From Vibrio zhanjiangensis (GTDB taxonomy: Bacteria; Pseudomonadota; Gammaproteobacteria; Enterobacterales; Vibrionaceae), in NCBI RefSeq assembly GCF_030161235.1, contig NZ_BSPW01000027.1, forward strand, positions 1 to 64,000: a stretch of 64,000 nt of DNA. Reading direction: 5' to 3'. Positions 54,151 to 64,000 of this stretch are shown one piece after another (the first letter of the stretch is position 1; each line of letters opens with the position of its first letter). The translations under genes and the position numbers were made by a program. The notes beneath the pieces were generated by a model, which made no database searches, was not told the origin of the DNA, and worked only from the letters and a program-made list of their open reading frames with translations.

Positions 54151-55047
54151 CTATGCTCTGTGGCGAATTTTCTCTATACCTGTCCAGACACCAAGTACGA
54201 TAATCCCTGCCAACATACCTATCAGGCCATTTAAGAGTGTAGGAATTAGAGCACTCACTAATGGTAAATTCGGCAAATTCATAACCACGGGCTCTAACCA
54301 ATGATGAATCGCTGGAACATTGTGTACCACAATGCCTCCCCCAACTAAGAACATAGCCGCCGTGCCAACTACGGCAAGGCATTTCATTAACTTGGGAGCA
54401 AAGGTAATTAGGCTCTGACCAAACCACGCTCTTATTCCCTTTCCTTGAGAAACGCGATTGAGATAAAACCCTAGGTCATCGAGTTTAACAATACCCGCTA
54501 CCAAACCGTAGACGCCAATCGTCATAAGTACGGCGATAAAGCTAACGACCAGGATTTGTGTCGTCATCGAGTGTCCTTGCACTGTGCCCAAGGCAATAAC
54601 AATGATTTCAGCCGATAGGATGAAATCGGTACGCACTGCGCCTGCTATCTTGCGCTTCTCATATTCATCAATCGGTCCTGTTAGCTCCTCATCTTCGTCC
54701 ATTTGCTCGGCATGAAATAAGTTTTCAGCAATTTTTTCTGCACCTTCAAAACAAAGAAACAGCCCACCGATCAATAGCAAAGGCATAATCAGCCACGGAG
54801 CAATCGAGCTAATAATTAAAGCTGTAGGTACCAAGATTAACTTGTTACGAAACGATCCTTTAGCCACACTGAGCACTATCGGGATCTCTCTCTCAGCGGC
54901 AACACCTGATACTTGCTGAGCATTTAAAGCCAAATCATCTCCCAGCACTCCTGCCGTCTTTTTTGCTGCAACCTTTGACATCAAAGCGACATCATCCAGT
55001 ACAGAAGCAATATCATCCAACAAGGTTAATAAGCTCGCGCCAGCCAT
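54151..55047 (-). CDS. DUF808/YedI family inner-membrane protein
   Basis: The 298-residue protein has several membrane helices (about 75-105, 130-160, 165-195, 225-250, 262-290), and family-like stretches such as LLTLLDDIASVLDDVALMSKVAAKKTAGVLGDDLALN and FILSAEIIVIALGTV. The function is unknown. The stop lies 4 bp from that of the FrnE-like gene, converging on it. Confidence 0.92.
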   Translation of the reverse strand: MAGASLLTLLDDIASVLDDVALMSKVAAKKTAGVLGDDLALNAQQVSGVAAEREIPIVLSVAKGSFRNKLILVPTALIISSIAPWLIMPLLLIGGLFLCFEGAEKIAENLFHAEQMDEDEELTGPIDEYEKRKIAGAVRTDFILSAEIIVIALGTVQGHSMTTQILVVSFIAVLMTIGVYGLVAGIVKLDDLGFYLNRVSQGKGIRAWFGQSLITFAPKLMKCLAVVGTAAMFLVGGGIVVHNVPAIHHWLEPVVMNLPNLPLVSALIPTLLNGLIGMLAGIIVLGVWTGIEKIRHRA

Positions 55048-55228
55048 AAGGGTCTCTTCAAATATAATGATATGTCGTTAAATGTATCACTTAGACTTTA
55101 ATACTCAAACTCAATTCCTGTTATAAATACGTTTATCTTAATATTATCCTACGAAGCTATTGCCATTGCTTCCGACAACAAGACATTTTATCCTGTACGC
55201 ATATCGCGCCAAGGACACAGGAACAGCT

Positions 55229-56149
55229 ATGAATACAAGGGAATTATATCCAATCGGAACCGCGGGCAAAAAATGGCAAGAGGCCGAGTGCAAGGCTTGG
55301 CGGGAACAAACCTCAATAAAGCGCGACTACCACGATGAAGTAGTCACTAAAGTTCAAGCGCTTGCGAGTCGATTTACCGTCGAACAATACGGCACATTAT
55401 CCTACGACGCCAAACAATATCCCTTGTTTTATGTAAAGAGTCATAACTGGAGCGTGAACAAACCCGTGGTACTCATTACTGGCGGAGTACATGGTTATGA
55501 GACCAGTGGTGTTCACGGAGCCCTCCAATTTATTGACACGGAAATGGAAAACTATAGCCAGTATTTCAATATCATTGTCGTTCCTTGCGTCAGTCCATGG
55601 GGTTACGAGACTATTAACCGATGGAATCCGCTTGCAATCGATCCAAACCGTTCATTTTATCCAAATAGTCCTGCACAAGAGTCTGCCAATCTCATCCGTT
55701 TAGTCGATTCAATTGAGCAACCCATCCTAGTTCACTTCGATTTGCATGAGACGACTGATACAGATGAAACTGAATTTAGGCCAGCTTTAGCAGCACGCGA
55801 CGGAGTCAACTTCATACCAGGAACCATTCCAGATGGATTTTATACCGTTGGCAACAGTGAAAATCCCCAGCCTGAATTTCAAACAGCGGTGATTCAATCC
55901 GTGAGCCGTGTCATGCATATTGCACCACAAGATGACCAAGGCGAAATCATTGGCTCGCCAGTTGTTCAAGAAGGAGTGATCAATTATCCCATGGTAAAAC
56001 TTGGCCTGTGCGGCGGCATGACCCAGTGTGTCTATGGAACAACAACCGAAGTTTACCCTGACAGCCCAAACGTTACCGCAGAGCAGTGTAACCAAGCTCA
56101 AGTTGCCGCGATAGTCGGTGGATTGGACTATGTTCTTACCGTACTCTAG
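55229..56149 (+). CDS. M14 family metallocarboxypeptidase-like protein
   Basis: The 306-residue protein is a zinc peptidase or amidohydrolase relative of the M14/AspA-AstE type. It has the first zinc motif H-G-Y-E in GGVHGYETSG, DPNRSF and a later HFDLHETTD. AGGA precedes the ATG at 55229; TTG at 55160 is a weak alternative. Substrate is unknown. Confidence 0.85.
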   Translation: MNTRELYPIGTAGKKWQEAECKAWREQTSIKRDYHDEVVTKVQALASRFTVEQYGTLSYDAKQYPLFYVKSHNWSVNKPVVLITGGVHGYETSGVHGALQFIDTEMENYSQYFNIIVVPCVSPWGYETINRWNPLAIDPNRSFYPNSPAQESANLIRLVDSIEQPILVHFDLHETTDTDETEFRPALAARDGVNFIPGTIPDGFYTVGNSENPQPEFQTAVIQSVSRVMHIAPQDDQGEIIGSPVVQEGVINYPMVKLGLCGGMTQCVYGTTTEVYPDSPNVTAEQCNQAQVAAIVGGLDYVLTVL

Positions 56150-56170
56150 TCAAGGAGTGATGACAGTAGA

Positions 56171-56959
56171 TCAACGAAGTTTACTTTTATACTGCTCAGG
56201 TGTGTGTCCAGCGTACTTTTTGAACATTGCAATAAATGGGCTGGCTTGGCGATAACCTAAGGTTAACGCTACTTCCTTTACTGAATGGCCCTTTCTAAGC
56301 AGTTCCATCGAGTAGAGATAACGTACTCTTAATCTCCACTCGGTGAAACTCATACCCAGCTCAGACTGACAATGTCTTGCTAGCGTTCTCTCTGTGGTAT
56401 GAACTTTTTCGGCCCACTTTGCAAGGCTGGTATTGTCCAGTGGATTCTCTTCGACCGCGGCCAATATCTGAGCCAAATATTTATTGTCGGACGACGGCAA
56501 AAAGTGGTGCTGAATATCTCGAGTCGCCAACTGGTCGAGTAATACCTGAACCAACCTCTTATCTTGTACACTGTGAGCAATACTAACCTTTCTGCTTCTA
56601 AAATCATCAATAATCGAAGAGACAATTGGCGTAATCTTTATCAGACTCGTACAAGACGGAAAATGGGCCGTTAATTGCTGCGCGATATTTAATGAGCAGT
56701 ACGATAAAGGTTTACGATTATAGCTGGTGTGCATGACCCCAGCTGGAACCCATATTGCAAGATGAGGCGGGGCAAGAAACCGTGTACCCTGTGCCTCCAT
56801 TTCAAGAATACCACCACTAATCAACTGAACTTGTCCCCAAGGATGGCTATGATTTCTCGTTTCTGTATTCGATAGAAAAGCTTCGAAGTTCATGAATACA
56901 TCCGAAGGTGCTCGATCAATGGGTAACGACGGATGACGGTGTTTGACCGACTTTCTCAC
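56171..56959 (-). CDS. AraC family transcriptional regulator
   Basis: The 262-residue regulator has an N-terminal cupin ligand domain (about 30-110) and two C-terminal helix-turn-helix units (LAKWAEKVHTTERTLARHCQSELG and VKEVALTLGYRQASPFIAMFKK). Such proteins often regulate an adjacent gene. The convergent M14 gene lies 21 bp away. Confidence 0.93.
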   Translation of the reverse strand: MRKSVKHRHPSLPIDRAPSDVFMNFEAFLSNTETRNHSHPWGQVQLISGGILEMEAQGTRFLAPPHLAIWVPAGVMHTSYNRKPLSYCSLNIAQQLTAHFPSCTSLIKITPIVSSIIDDFRSRKVSIAHSVQDKRLVQVLLDQLATRDIQHHFLPSSDNKYLAQILAAVEENPLDNTSLAKWAEKVHTTERTLARHCQSELGMSFTEWRLRVRYLYSMELLRKGHSVKEVALTLGYRQASPFIAMFKKYAGHTPEQYKSKLR

Positions 56960-57095
56960 GATTTTAACCTAACGATGAAGTGACGTTTATAAGATATTTA
57001 TCATTATAAAGACACACATCAACTCGCGTAAAGCCAAAAATAGTATAAAGAATATTTAAAACTCAATAGGAGCGCGTGAATCACACCTTTATTTG

Positions 57096-57111
57096 GTTTA
57101 CATATGTAAAC
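57096..57111. promoter_or_regulatory. Perfect palindrome GTTTACATATGTAAAC upstream of the AraC gene
   Basis: A 16-bp perfect palindrome lies 137 bp upstream of the AraC gene start, between it and the PilZ gene end. It is a likely binding site for a dimeric regulator, perhaps the AraC protein or another factor. Confidence 0.45.
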
Positions 57112-57170
57112 ACCGAGATATCAGTCATTTTAATAATACTACATACGCGCTGATCAATCATGCCACAAGC

Positions 57171-57971
57171 TTAAAGTGTAAATTTATGTTGCAGCGCGCA
57201 AAAGTCTAAACTTTCAATCAGACTGCCAACAGCTTGCAAACTTTGCTGTTCAAATTGAACACCATATTTATAGTAACGCCCTATTTTCGATACATTTTTT
57301 ACTACGGCCTGAAGCGTGCCTTCGACAGCCTGTACTTCTTGGTTTGAACTGCAAATATTGAGATTTATCGACGACCCAATCCGATAACTTGCGCAATCTC
57401 TATCCACAACAATCAAACACCCTTGTTGAGAAATATCTCTTATTTGGCACGAGTACTTTTTATCCGAAGGGTCAAGAATGCCTACCAAATTGATTTCGAG
57501 CCGCGCACTTTCACGTAACCCAACTACAACTTGTGTTGCAGAAGGCAAAGTCACGAGTAACAGCTCGGTATTTCTGCCGCTGACAACATATTCAATTTTT
57601 GACTTAAAATACACTCTAGCCCCTTCCCCCTTAGAAGAGATCACACAAGCTTGTAGAGGATAACCTTGGCGCATAAACACCAATTTTTCTCGCGGCGAAA
57701 CCACTGGCATCTCCATGAGAAGGATACTTTGTGAATGCAGCCCTATGTATTTCGTACGGCACTTAAGAATTTTTCCGGTTGGCGTGGACACAACACATGC
57801 AACATCACAAAGTGGCATCACACTATCAAAAGCATCCTCCCCGTAACGAATTGAACTTGAGGTATCTACCGTTGAGCGCTCAAACTCGTTTAGCTTTTCC
57901 GAGGAAGAGTTGGCTACTTCAGATCTTGGCTCTTGTTGGCTATCTGCCTCTTTTTGTTCCGTAGTATTCAT
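57171..57971 (-). CDS. PilZ-domain c-di-GMP receptor
   Basis: The 266-residue protein has a YcgR-like N-terminal beta domain (about 50-135) and a PilZ domain with RESAR (about 156-160) and DISQQGCL, matching the RxxxR and DxSxxG c-di-GMP-binding motifs. The first 40 residues are disordered. It is predicted to control motility or adhesion in response to c-di-GMP. Confidence 0.9.
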   Translation of the reverse strand: MNTTEQKEADSQQEPRSEVANSSSEKLNEFERSTVDTSSSIRYGEDAFDSVMPLCDVACVVSTPTGKILKCRTKYIGLHSQSILLMEMPVVSPREKLVFMRQGYPLQACVISSKGEGARVYFKSKIEYVVSGRNTELLLVTLPSATQVVVGLRESARLEINLVGILDPSDKKYSCQIRDISQQGCLIVVDRDCASYRIGSSINLNICSSNQEVQAVEGTLQAVVKNVSKIGRYYKYGVQFEQQSLQAVGSLIESLDFCALQHKFTL

Positions 57972-58239
57972 CGCTGTACTTCCACAGAAATTTGTTTTTG
58001 TCCTTCAATTATAGTATGAAATGAAATTCATATTTACATGTGAATTTGGATCAAAATAAAAAATATCGGTAAGTGAAACTCATCGCTAAACCCCAGTTAC
58101 TTAAAACCTCCTTCTAAAACGAATCCAACATCTCATTTTTTAACGAAAATTTTTGTGTTCGACATTCAATATGAAACTTGACGCCTATATTTCTTTTAAT
58201 GCTCTGATAAACCCATGATCAGAAAAATGGAGATTTACG

Positions 58240-60558
58240 ATGTCACTAAGGCTAAGGTTCATACTCGCTATACTGGGTGCAATTGCTCTTTCTCTTGGAG
58301 CAAGCACCTCGATCAGTAGCTATTTATCGATGGAAGAAATGCGTTCAGTGTTGCTCAAACAATCGAAGGACAAGTTAACGGCAACAAAAGAGCTCGTTCG
58401 AGCAGAAGTAGAAGGCTATTTCTCCGACATTGAAGGAAAAATCGTCTCTCTCGCTAACAACGTAGCGACAAAAGAAGCAGCCGTTGATTTTGCCGAGGCA
58501 TTCTCAGAATACGAACCAATAAGAAAGGTGACATCTTCAGAGCTTAAGTCCAAGGTTAATGATTATTATACCAAGGAGTTTGCTGCCCAATATAACCAGT
58601 TAAATCAAGATAGAGCTAACGTCAATAACATGTTCTCAAGCCTCTCTGATTTGACCTACAACATGCAATTTGACTTTATTGCCAACAACCCAAACCCACT
58701 TGGTAATAAAGATAAACTGACCCTGTTGGAAAACTCCTCCAAGTATGCTCGAGAGCATGAGCATTACCATGACTCGTTTCGTCAGTTCCTACAGACATTT
58801 GGTTTCTATGACATATTTATTGTAGATCCTAAAAGTGGCTATGTGGTTTACACCGTCTTTAAGGAGCTCGATTTTGCAACAAATTTAAAAACAGGCCCCT
58901 ATGCCAGCTCAGGGCTAGGGCAAGCATTCAAACAAGCGCTATCCCTCGACAAAGGCCAAGTCTTTCTAACTGATTTTGCCTCATACTTACCCTCTTACAA
59001 CGCGCCTGCAAGCTTTATGTCCACCCCAATTTTTGATCAAGGTAACTTGGTTGGTGTACTGATATTCCAAATGCCCATTGATAAACTCAATCAAATCATG
59101 ACGCAAAACGGCCAGTGGCAAAGTCGAGGATTTGGGAGTTCAGGAGAAATTTATCTCGTTGGCTCAGATGGTACTTTGCGCAATGAAAGTCGATTTTTTG
59201 TTGAAGACAAAAGCGGCTATCTAGATACTCTTCGTAGCAAAGGAGTTTCCGCAGCTAAAGATATAGAGCTGAAAAACACCAGTATTTCGTTACAGCCAGT
59301 GAATACTCGCGGTGTCACAGAAGCACTAAGAGGCGTCAGCAGCTTCGACATATTCAATGATTACCGAGGCATACCTGTACTCTCTGCTTATGGGCCAGTG
59401 AAAGTGCCTAATCAAACTTGGGCCATCCTGTCTGAAGTTGACGAGCAAGAAGCCTTTGCCCCAACAAAACTGCTCGGTGACTACATTGTCTCTGCTGGCG
59501 TAGCAACCACAGTTGTTATGATCATCATATTCTTGGCCATATCCATTGCTTTGGTGACATACTTGCTCAAGCCACTGGATGCACTTAGACGGGAATTTAG
59601 TCAACTCAACTCAGGCGATGCGGATCTCAGTACAACACTTAAGATGTCCAATATTCCTGAGTTTGACTCAGTCATAACCAATGTGAACGCTTTTATTGAA
59701 CAGATAAAACTCATTATTGACTCGGTAAAAGCAAGTACTAGTGTCATCACACATTCAAGTAAACAACTGAGTAAAATTACAGACAATTCCTACAAGGCTG
59801 CAGAAGATCAAACCTCCCAAGCTAAGGGTGTAACCGATTCCATGGTTCAGTTTAATGAGGCGCTACAGGAAGTGTCTCAAAGCAGTACGGCCGCATCCGA
59901 CTATACTCGTGAATGCCGTGAAACTGCCCTAGTCAATTCGGAACAGGCGCAGAAAGCCGCCCAATTTGTCGAACAAACCGGTAAGGAAGTCAAAGCTTCC
60001 GCAGAAACCCTCTCTGAATTGCAAAATGAAGTCGAGAGCATCAATAATATTCTTAAAATAATCACTGGCATTGCTGAGCAAACCAATTTGCTTGCGCTCA
60101 ACGCGGCCATTGAAGCAGCTCGAGCAGGGGAAAGTGGACGCGGATTTGCGGTTGTGGCCGATGAAGTACGCCAGCTTGCGACCAAAACACAGAACAGCAC
60201 GGTCGACATACAAAGCAATATTACTCGCTTGTCAGAAGTCACCCGTACAACGGTGAGTTCAATGGAGAGAAGCAATCTTTCCGCTCAAGAAGGTATCAAT
60301 CTTGTTAACGATGTGAGTAACAATTTGCGGGATTTAAGCTCCAAAATTGATGAGCTGGCAACAATTAACGCCACCGTCGCCGCAGCGACTGAAGAGCAGA
60401 AAGTCAGCTGTGATGAAATCAATAGAAACATCGCAAGTGTAAAAGATTCATCGGGTGATCTAAGAAATGCGTCTGAAGAAATTGACTGTGCTGCGCTCGG
60501 GCTGGCTGAAGTGTCTGGCAGCCTACAAGAGTTAGTCAACCGCTTCAAGGTCGCATAA
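58240..60558 (+). CDS. Large chemoreceptor with extended dCache-like sensor
   Basis: The 772-residue MCP has an N-terminal helix, a periplasmic sensor of about 390 residues (dCache-like, with [23 protein letters not shown] and later [13 protein letters not shown]), a second membrane helix (about 425-450), HAMP, and the signalling hairpin [22 protein letters not shown] precedes the ATG. Confidence 0.93.
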   Translation: MSLRLRFILAILGAIALSLGASTSISSYLSMEEMRSVLLKQSKDKLTATKELVRAEVEGYFSDIEGKIVSLANNVATKEAAVDFAEAFSEYEPIRKVTSSELKSKVNDYYTKEFAAQYNQLNQDRANVNNMFSSLSDLTYNMQFDFIANNPNPLGNKDKLTLLENSSKYAREHEHYHDSFRQFLQTFGFYDIFIVDPKSGYVVYTVFKELDFATNLKTGPYASSGLGQAFKQALSLDKGQVFLTDFASYLPSYNAPASFMSTPIFDQGNLVGVLIFQMPIDKLNQIMTQNGQWQSRGFGSSGEIYLVGSDGTLRNESRFFVEDKSGYLDTLRSKGVSAAKDIELKNTSISLQPVNTRGVTEALRGVSSFDIFNDYRGIPVLSAYGPVKVPNQTWAILSEVDEQEAFAPTKLLGDYIVSAGVATTVVMIIIFLAISIALVTYLLKPLDALRREFSQLNSGDADLSTTLKMSNIPEFDSVITNVNAFIEQIKLIIDSVKASTSVITHSSKQLSKITDNSYKAAEDQTSQAKGVTDSMVQFNEALQEVSQSSTAASDYTRECRETALVNSEQAQKAAQFVEQTGKEVKASAETLSELQNEVESINNILKIITGIAEQTNLLALNAAIEAARAGESGRGFAVVADEVRQLATKTQNSTVDIQSNITRLSEVTRTTVSSMERSNLSAQEGINLVNDVSNNLRDLSSKIDELATINATVAAATEEQKVSCDEINRNIASVKDSSGDLRNASEEIDCAALGLAEVSGSLQELVNRFKVA

Positions 60559-60589
60559 CCCTTTCAGCAATAGAAATTCATTACAGATA

Positions 60590-60620
60590 AAAAGCTCACT
60601 TAATGGTTAAGTGAGCTTTT
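60590..60620. terminator. Terminator between chemoreceptor and EAL-HDOD gene
   Basis: AAAAGCTCACTTAA and TTAAGTGAGCTTTT form a 14-bp stem with a 3-nt loop, followed by ATTGTTG on the plus strand. It serves convergent genes. Confidence 0.88.
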
Positions 60621-60655
60621 ATTGTTGTTAACGACCCATAGATCAGAGTATTTTT

Positions 60656-61909
60656 TCACGCGGCAAAGTCATTAATCCAAGTGTTTGCTTCGTCTAAGCA
60701 TGCCATGATGGTTTCATCATCAAGCGATGTCTTAGATTGTAATTGCCTGAGAGCATTCCAATCGGACGTTTCTGTCGCTTCTACGATCAACAATAAATCT
60801 CCCAGTGCACCTTCTTTACTGACTAGTGCAGAAACAATTGAATCTGAGAGCGTGAGTGATGCAAGCACATCTTTTAATGCCATATCGAGTAAACCTTCTA
60901 TCAGCGACAACATGCCGCACAAATACGCCGACTCTGATACCGACGGGAGTTTCATATGTTGAGCAAGGCACTCCATAAGTTTGGCCCGCATGAGTAAGTT
61001 TCTAAGCAAAATAGAAGGCTTACTTGGAGAAAGCGCTGAAGCCATTGTATAAGTTACGTATTTGCGTACCCTATCCCCTCCAAGGTATGAGAGCGCTTGC
61101 TGAGTGCTTTCAATTTTTGAGCTGACTCTTGAGTCGCTATTAACAAATTTGAGTAATTGAACAGATAACACAGGGTTACGGCCAACAACTTGATTCACCT
61201 TGACAAGATCGATATCTCTTTTGGCGACCAAAGCAGACAACTTAAATATATCCATAGCAGACGCTGATAGTTTTTGCGTTTTGATTACCTCGGGCTTTTG
61301 AAAGAAATAGCCCTGAAATAGATGAAAACCGCATTTTTGTGCTTGGATAAACTCTTTATGATCTTCGACTTTTTCTGCGATAAATTGGATATCCGTATTT
61401 TTAAAATCTCTGATAATACTCGCACATTCTTTAAACGACAGTTCCCTCACATCGAGCTTAATATAGTCAACTAATGGATAAAAACGACCCCATTCAGGCG
61501 CTGGAACAAAGTCATCCAATGCTACAAGGTAATTCTTTGCTTTCAAGTTAGAGATGGCATCAAAGAGTTCTTGAGTTGGAGCACAGGTTTCTAATACTTC
61601 AACCACAATGTCATCGGGAGAAAAATCAAACGGCAGGCCTTCTATTAAGTCAATATATTCAAAATTAACAAATCCCTTTTTTTCACTCAGGTTACGCTTT
61701 TGCAACGTGAGGAATTGTTCCGATAACAAGCGCATAGTTGCCCTTTTTTCAAAAGGAGAATTAAACGCATTAATGTCACCTTCTCGGTACAAAAGTTCGA
61801 AGGCAAACAGTTCTTTGTTCACATCAATGATAGGCTGCCTCGCAACAACCGACACCTTATTTGCAACCGACACCTTATTGGGCCGAGTATTCGTAGTTAT
61901 CTGATTCAT
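60656..61909 (-). CDS. EAL-HDOD signalling protein
   Basis: The 417-residue protein has an N-terminal EAL-like domain (about 20-210) and a HDOD domain (about 220-400), the YuxH-like layout. The EAL motif reads ELL, and most metal-ligand positions (N, E, DD, K, E, Q) are present, but the loop after DDF is degenerate (DDFVPAPEW rather than DDFGTG). It may bind c-di-GMP without hydrolysing it. ATG start at 61909. Confidence 0.88.
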   Translation of the reverse strand: MNQITTNTRPNKVSVANKVSVVARQPIIDVNKELFAFELLYREGDINAFNSPFEKRATMRLLSEQFLTLQKRNLSEKKGFVNFEYIDLIEGLPFDFSPDDIVVEVLETCAPTQELFDAISNLKAKNYLVALDDFVPAPEWGRFYPLVDYIKLDVRELSFKECASIIRDFKNTDIQFIAEKVEDHKEFIQAQKCGFHLFQGYFFQKPEVIKTQKLSASAMDIFKLSALVAKRDIDLVKVNQVVGRNPVLSVQLLKFVNSDSRVSSKIESTQQALSYLGGDRVRKYVTYTMASALSPSKPSILLRNLLMRAKLMECLAQHMKLPSVSESAYLCGMLSLIEGLLDMALKDVLASLTLSDSIVSALVSKEGALGDLLLIVEATETSDWNALRQLQSKTSLDDETIMACLDEANTWINDFAA

Positions 61910-62210
61910 AGCATTACCTGACGCTGGTTAATCGATGTCATACAAACACCGTGTATTTGTTGTTATATCTACAGTGTAGTCGAGTATTCGTTCTCCAAAT
62001 GGAGGAGATGACAAACTTTGATCCTAAAAAAGCGCCACGAGTAACAAATCAAAAAGTCTATATTAAATTGGGTAACATTGACTGAGTGAACATTGACTGA
62101 GTGAACATGTCAGTCAAATCTGTCCATTCGAACATTAACGCGCATAATACATTGCTTTCATTGCTACAAGACGTAAAATTGCCCCATTCCCTCACACAAG
62201 GACATTGTTA
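61910..62210. other. Intergenic region between EAL-HDOD and glpR genes
   Basis: About 300 bp contain divergent promoters, a 15-bp tandem repeat (62074-62103) and a TTCGAAC-type element (about 62126) that resembles GlpR operator halves. Confidence 0.5.
62074..62103. repeat. 15-bp tandem repeat upstream of glpR
   Basis: Two exact copies of AACATTGACTGAGTG are followed by a partial third copy (AACAT). They lie 108-137 bp upstream of the glpR start. Confidence 0.9.
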
Positions 62211-62975
62211 GTGAAAGCCATTAAACGTCATCAAGAAATCATCGAACTTGTGCAGACGCAAGGTTTTGTCAGCACAGATGAGTTGGTTGAGCGTTTCAAC
62301 GTCAGCCCTCAAACCATTCGCCGAGATCTTAATGAGTTGGCGGATGAAAATAAGATTCGCAGAAATCATGGTGGTGCCACCATCACGTCAAGTGCAGAAA
62401 ACTCTTCTTATCAAACCCGCCAAATCGCTTATCAAAAAGAAAAAGCGCAGATCGCGTTTGAACTGGTGAAACACATTCCTGATTGCGCAACTCTATTTAT
62501 CGATATAGGAACGACACCTGAAGCAATAGCTCGTGCGCTATTGAGCAACCACCACCACTTACGTATCGTCACTAACAATATTAATGTCGCGACAATTTTG
62601 ATGTCCAAACCAGACTTCAAGGTAATTTTGGCTGGGGGAGAAGTGAGAGGTAAAGACGGCGGAGTAACAGGCGAAGCAACGCTTGATTTTATTTCTCAGT
62701 TTAGACTCGACTTTGGCATATTAGGTATTTCAGGTATTGATTATGATGGCTCCTTACTTGACTTCGATTACCACGAAGTGCGAGTCAAACGCGCCATTAT
62801 AGAAAATAGTCGCTCGGTTCTCCTTGGTGTCGATCACAGTAAGTTTGGCCGTAACGCTATGGTAAAACTGGGCACTATTGCCGACGTTGACCTGATTATC
62901 ACAGACAGAAAAGCGCCCAAAGAAATTGAAAGCTACGCCAAAGATAACGACACAACGCTCCAAGTTGTCATATAA
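62211..62975 (+). CDS. glpR: DeoR family repressor GlpR
   Basis: GlpR represses glycerol-3-phosphate genes. The 254-residue protein matches the family: VSTDELVERFNVSPQTIRRDLNELA helix-turn-helix (about 20-44), RRNHGGA, and the GDIGTTPE-like sugar-phosphate domain. GTG at 62211 is chosen because AAGGA lies 8 bases upstream; a TTG at 62205 is too close to it. No glp genes are adjacent on the plus strand. Confidence 0.93.
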   Translation: MKAIKRHQEIIELVQTQGFVSTDELVERFNVSPQTIRRDLNELADENKIRRNHGGATITSSAENSSYQTRQIAYQKEKAQIAFELVKHIPDCATLFIDIGTTPEAIARALLSNHHHLRIVTNNINVATILMSKPDFKVILAGGEVRGKDGGVTGEATLDFISQFRLDFGILGISGIDYDGSLLDFDYHEVRVKRAIIENSRSVLLGVDHSKFGRNAMVKLGTIADVDLIITDRKAPKEIESYAKDNDTTLQVVI

Positions 62976-62987
62976 CAAACTAAAAAC

Positions 62988-63013
62988 GGTAGAACGCTTC
63001 AAAGCGCTCTACC
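62988..63013. terminator. Terminator between glpR and hcr
   Basis: GGTAGAACGCTT and AAGCGCTCTACC pair with one mismatch. On the minus strand a GTTTTTAG tract follows, so it serves hcr best. Confidence 0.7.
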
Positions 63014-63033
63014 CAGTTTAAGTTCTAAACAAC

Positions 63034-64000
63034 TTAACTAGAAACTTCAACATCCGTCTCAGGCACACAGCAACATGCGAGTGCAATCCCCATGTTTCGC
63101 TCAGTATCTTGCAAGCCTGGAACGTCAGGTTGGTGTACCTTGCCTGACTGAATCGTCACTTTACAAGCACCGCATAGCCCAGCACGACAACTATTTGCAA
63201 TATTGATTCCTGCCTCTTCGGCTTGCTCCAACAGTGGTTTTTGATTATCGCCTTTAAAAGCCTGCCCATTGACCGTCAATTGAAGTGACTTAAATGGTTT
63301 CAAACTGATTTGTGATACACCAAACGCTTCTTGATGATAGTGTTCTTCAGGTAAACCTTTTTTCAGCAATAGTTTCTTTGCCTTTTGCATAAACCCATCA
63401 GGGCCGCAGACAAATACCTGCCTGTTCTCTACCTCTTTTACTTGTTTGAGATGCGACAAAGTTAAACGCCCTTTTAAACCAAGCCACTCAACAGGGGGTT
63501 GAGATAAGGAAATCAATACTCTGAGTCCTGGGTGCTTACGCTTAAAGTCATCAAGTTCTTCTTTGCATGGAATGTCCTCAACACTTCTACACTGATGGTA
63601 GAAGAACACGTCATCCGCTTGGTTATTGTCGGATAGGTATCTAAGCATCGACAACATAGGTGTCACACCGCTTCCTGCTGACAACAATAAAATGGGTTTA
63701 TCAAACTGATCATCAAGGTGGAAACTACCTTGTGGAGACTCACACACCAAAGTATCACCCACATGCAAATGGTCATGGAGCCAATTAGAGACTCTGCCAT
63801 CATTGATACGTTTGACTGAAATCGCCAACCTTCCTGGTCGTGATGGGCTAGAAGACAATGTATAGCGCCTCGCGACACGTTCATCGCCTATTTTTATAGA
63901 AATTGGTAAATGTTGTCCGGGTAAGTATTTGGGTGCTATCCCAGCTTCTGGCTCCAACCAAAAGGTGACAAAATCTCGTGCCAAAGGCTCTTTTTCAACG
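63034..64000 (-). CDS. hcr: Hcr-like NADH oxidoreductase, 5' end outside window
   Basis: Hcr transfers electrons from NADH to the hybrid cluster protein Hcp under nitrosative stress. The frame is open to the window end, so the true start lies outside. Visible parts are an FAD domain (RYTLSSSPS), an NAD domain (LLSAGSGVTPMLSML and FVCGPDGFMQKAKK) and a C-terminal 2Fe-2S ferredoxin domain (SCRAGLCGACKVTI and distal Cys cluster). The downstream neighbour on the other strand is glpR. Confidence 0.9.
   Translation of the reverse strand, partial: VEKEPLARDFVTFWLEPEAGIAPKYLPGQHLPISIKIGDERVARRYTLSSSPSRPGRLAISVKRINDGRVSNWLHDHLHVGDTLVCESPQGSFHLDDQFDKPILLLSAGSGVTPMLSMLRYLSDNNQADDVFFYHQCRSVEDIPCKEELDDFKRKHPGLRVLISLSQPPVEWLGLKGRLTLSHLKQVKEVENRQVFVCGPDGFMQKAKKLLLKKGLPEEHYHQEAFGVSQISLKPFKSLQLTVNGQAFKGDNQKPLLEQAEEAGINIANSCRAGLCGACKVTIQSGKVHQPDVPGLQDTERNMGIALACCCVPETDVEVSS

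Overview
The window is bacterial and most likely from a Vibrio or close relative. Support comes from the 347-residue GuaC-type GMP reductase, a 153-residue LuxT/SwrT-like TetR regulator, GlpR, an Hcr-like reductase, a YfcZ/YiiS-family protein and several methyl-accepting chemotaxis proteins among c-di-GMP genes. guaC lies on the second chromosome in V. cholerae, so this may be chromosome II; that is inference. No rRNA, tRNA or CRISPR array was seen.

Region 1 (about 1-34800) is a type III secretion (T3SS) island of the SPI-2/LEE-like and Yersinia-like kind. Two giant proteins (3254 and 1821 residues, minus strand) are predicted effectors. They share near-identical C-termini, a conserved N-terminal block, upstream DNA and a flanking hairpin, but differ in the middle. 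The larger carries an M91-like metalloprotease site, two papain-like Cys-His-Asp triads and a caspase/C80-like His-Cys pair. Next come sctU, T, S, R, Q, P, O and N, then the translocon genes sctB, sctE, a SycD-like chaperone and four tandem copies of an EspA/SseB-like filament gene (sctA), all on the minus strand. A divergent promoter region separates these from the plus-strand operon: a hypothetical gene, sctC, sctD, an sctE-like/sctG-like needle-chaperone reading frame with the needle gene sctF nested inside it out of frame, then sctI, J, K and L. sctV, sctW and a dedicated two-component regulator are not in the window.

Region 2 (about 34800-39800) holds a restriction-modification system: an HTH-containing cytosine-C5 methyltransferase divergent from an McrB-like AAA+ protein and a LlaJI/McrC-like nuclease. 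IS4- and IS3-family remnants lie near the effectors, so both regions look like accessory DNA beside guaC.

Region 3 (about 39900-64000) looks like core chromosome: guaC, nnr, a PAS protein, a REC-CheC protein, an HD-GYP response regulator, an Aer-like receptor, luxT-like, a YfcZ/YiiS protein, a secreted 20-residue-repeat protein, a PlsC-like acyltransferase, a cupin protein, two dCache chemoreceptors, a FrnE-like DsbA protein, a DUF808 membrane protein, an M14 peptidase, an AraC regulator, a PilZ protein, an EAL-HDOD protein, glpR and a partial hcr. It is rich in chemotaxis and c-di-GMP signalling genes.

The most notable points are the modular paired giant effectors, the nested needle gene inside a possible chaperone fusion, the four-copy filament array with variable central loops, a shared inverted repeat upstream of effector and export genes, and the absence of sctV.
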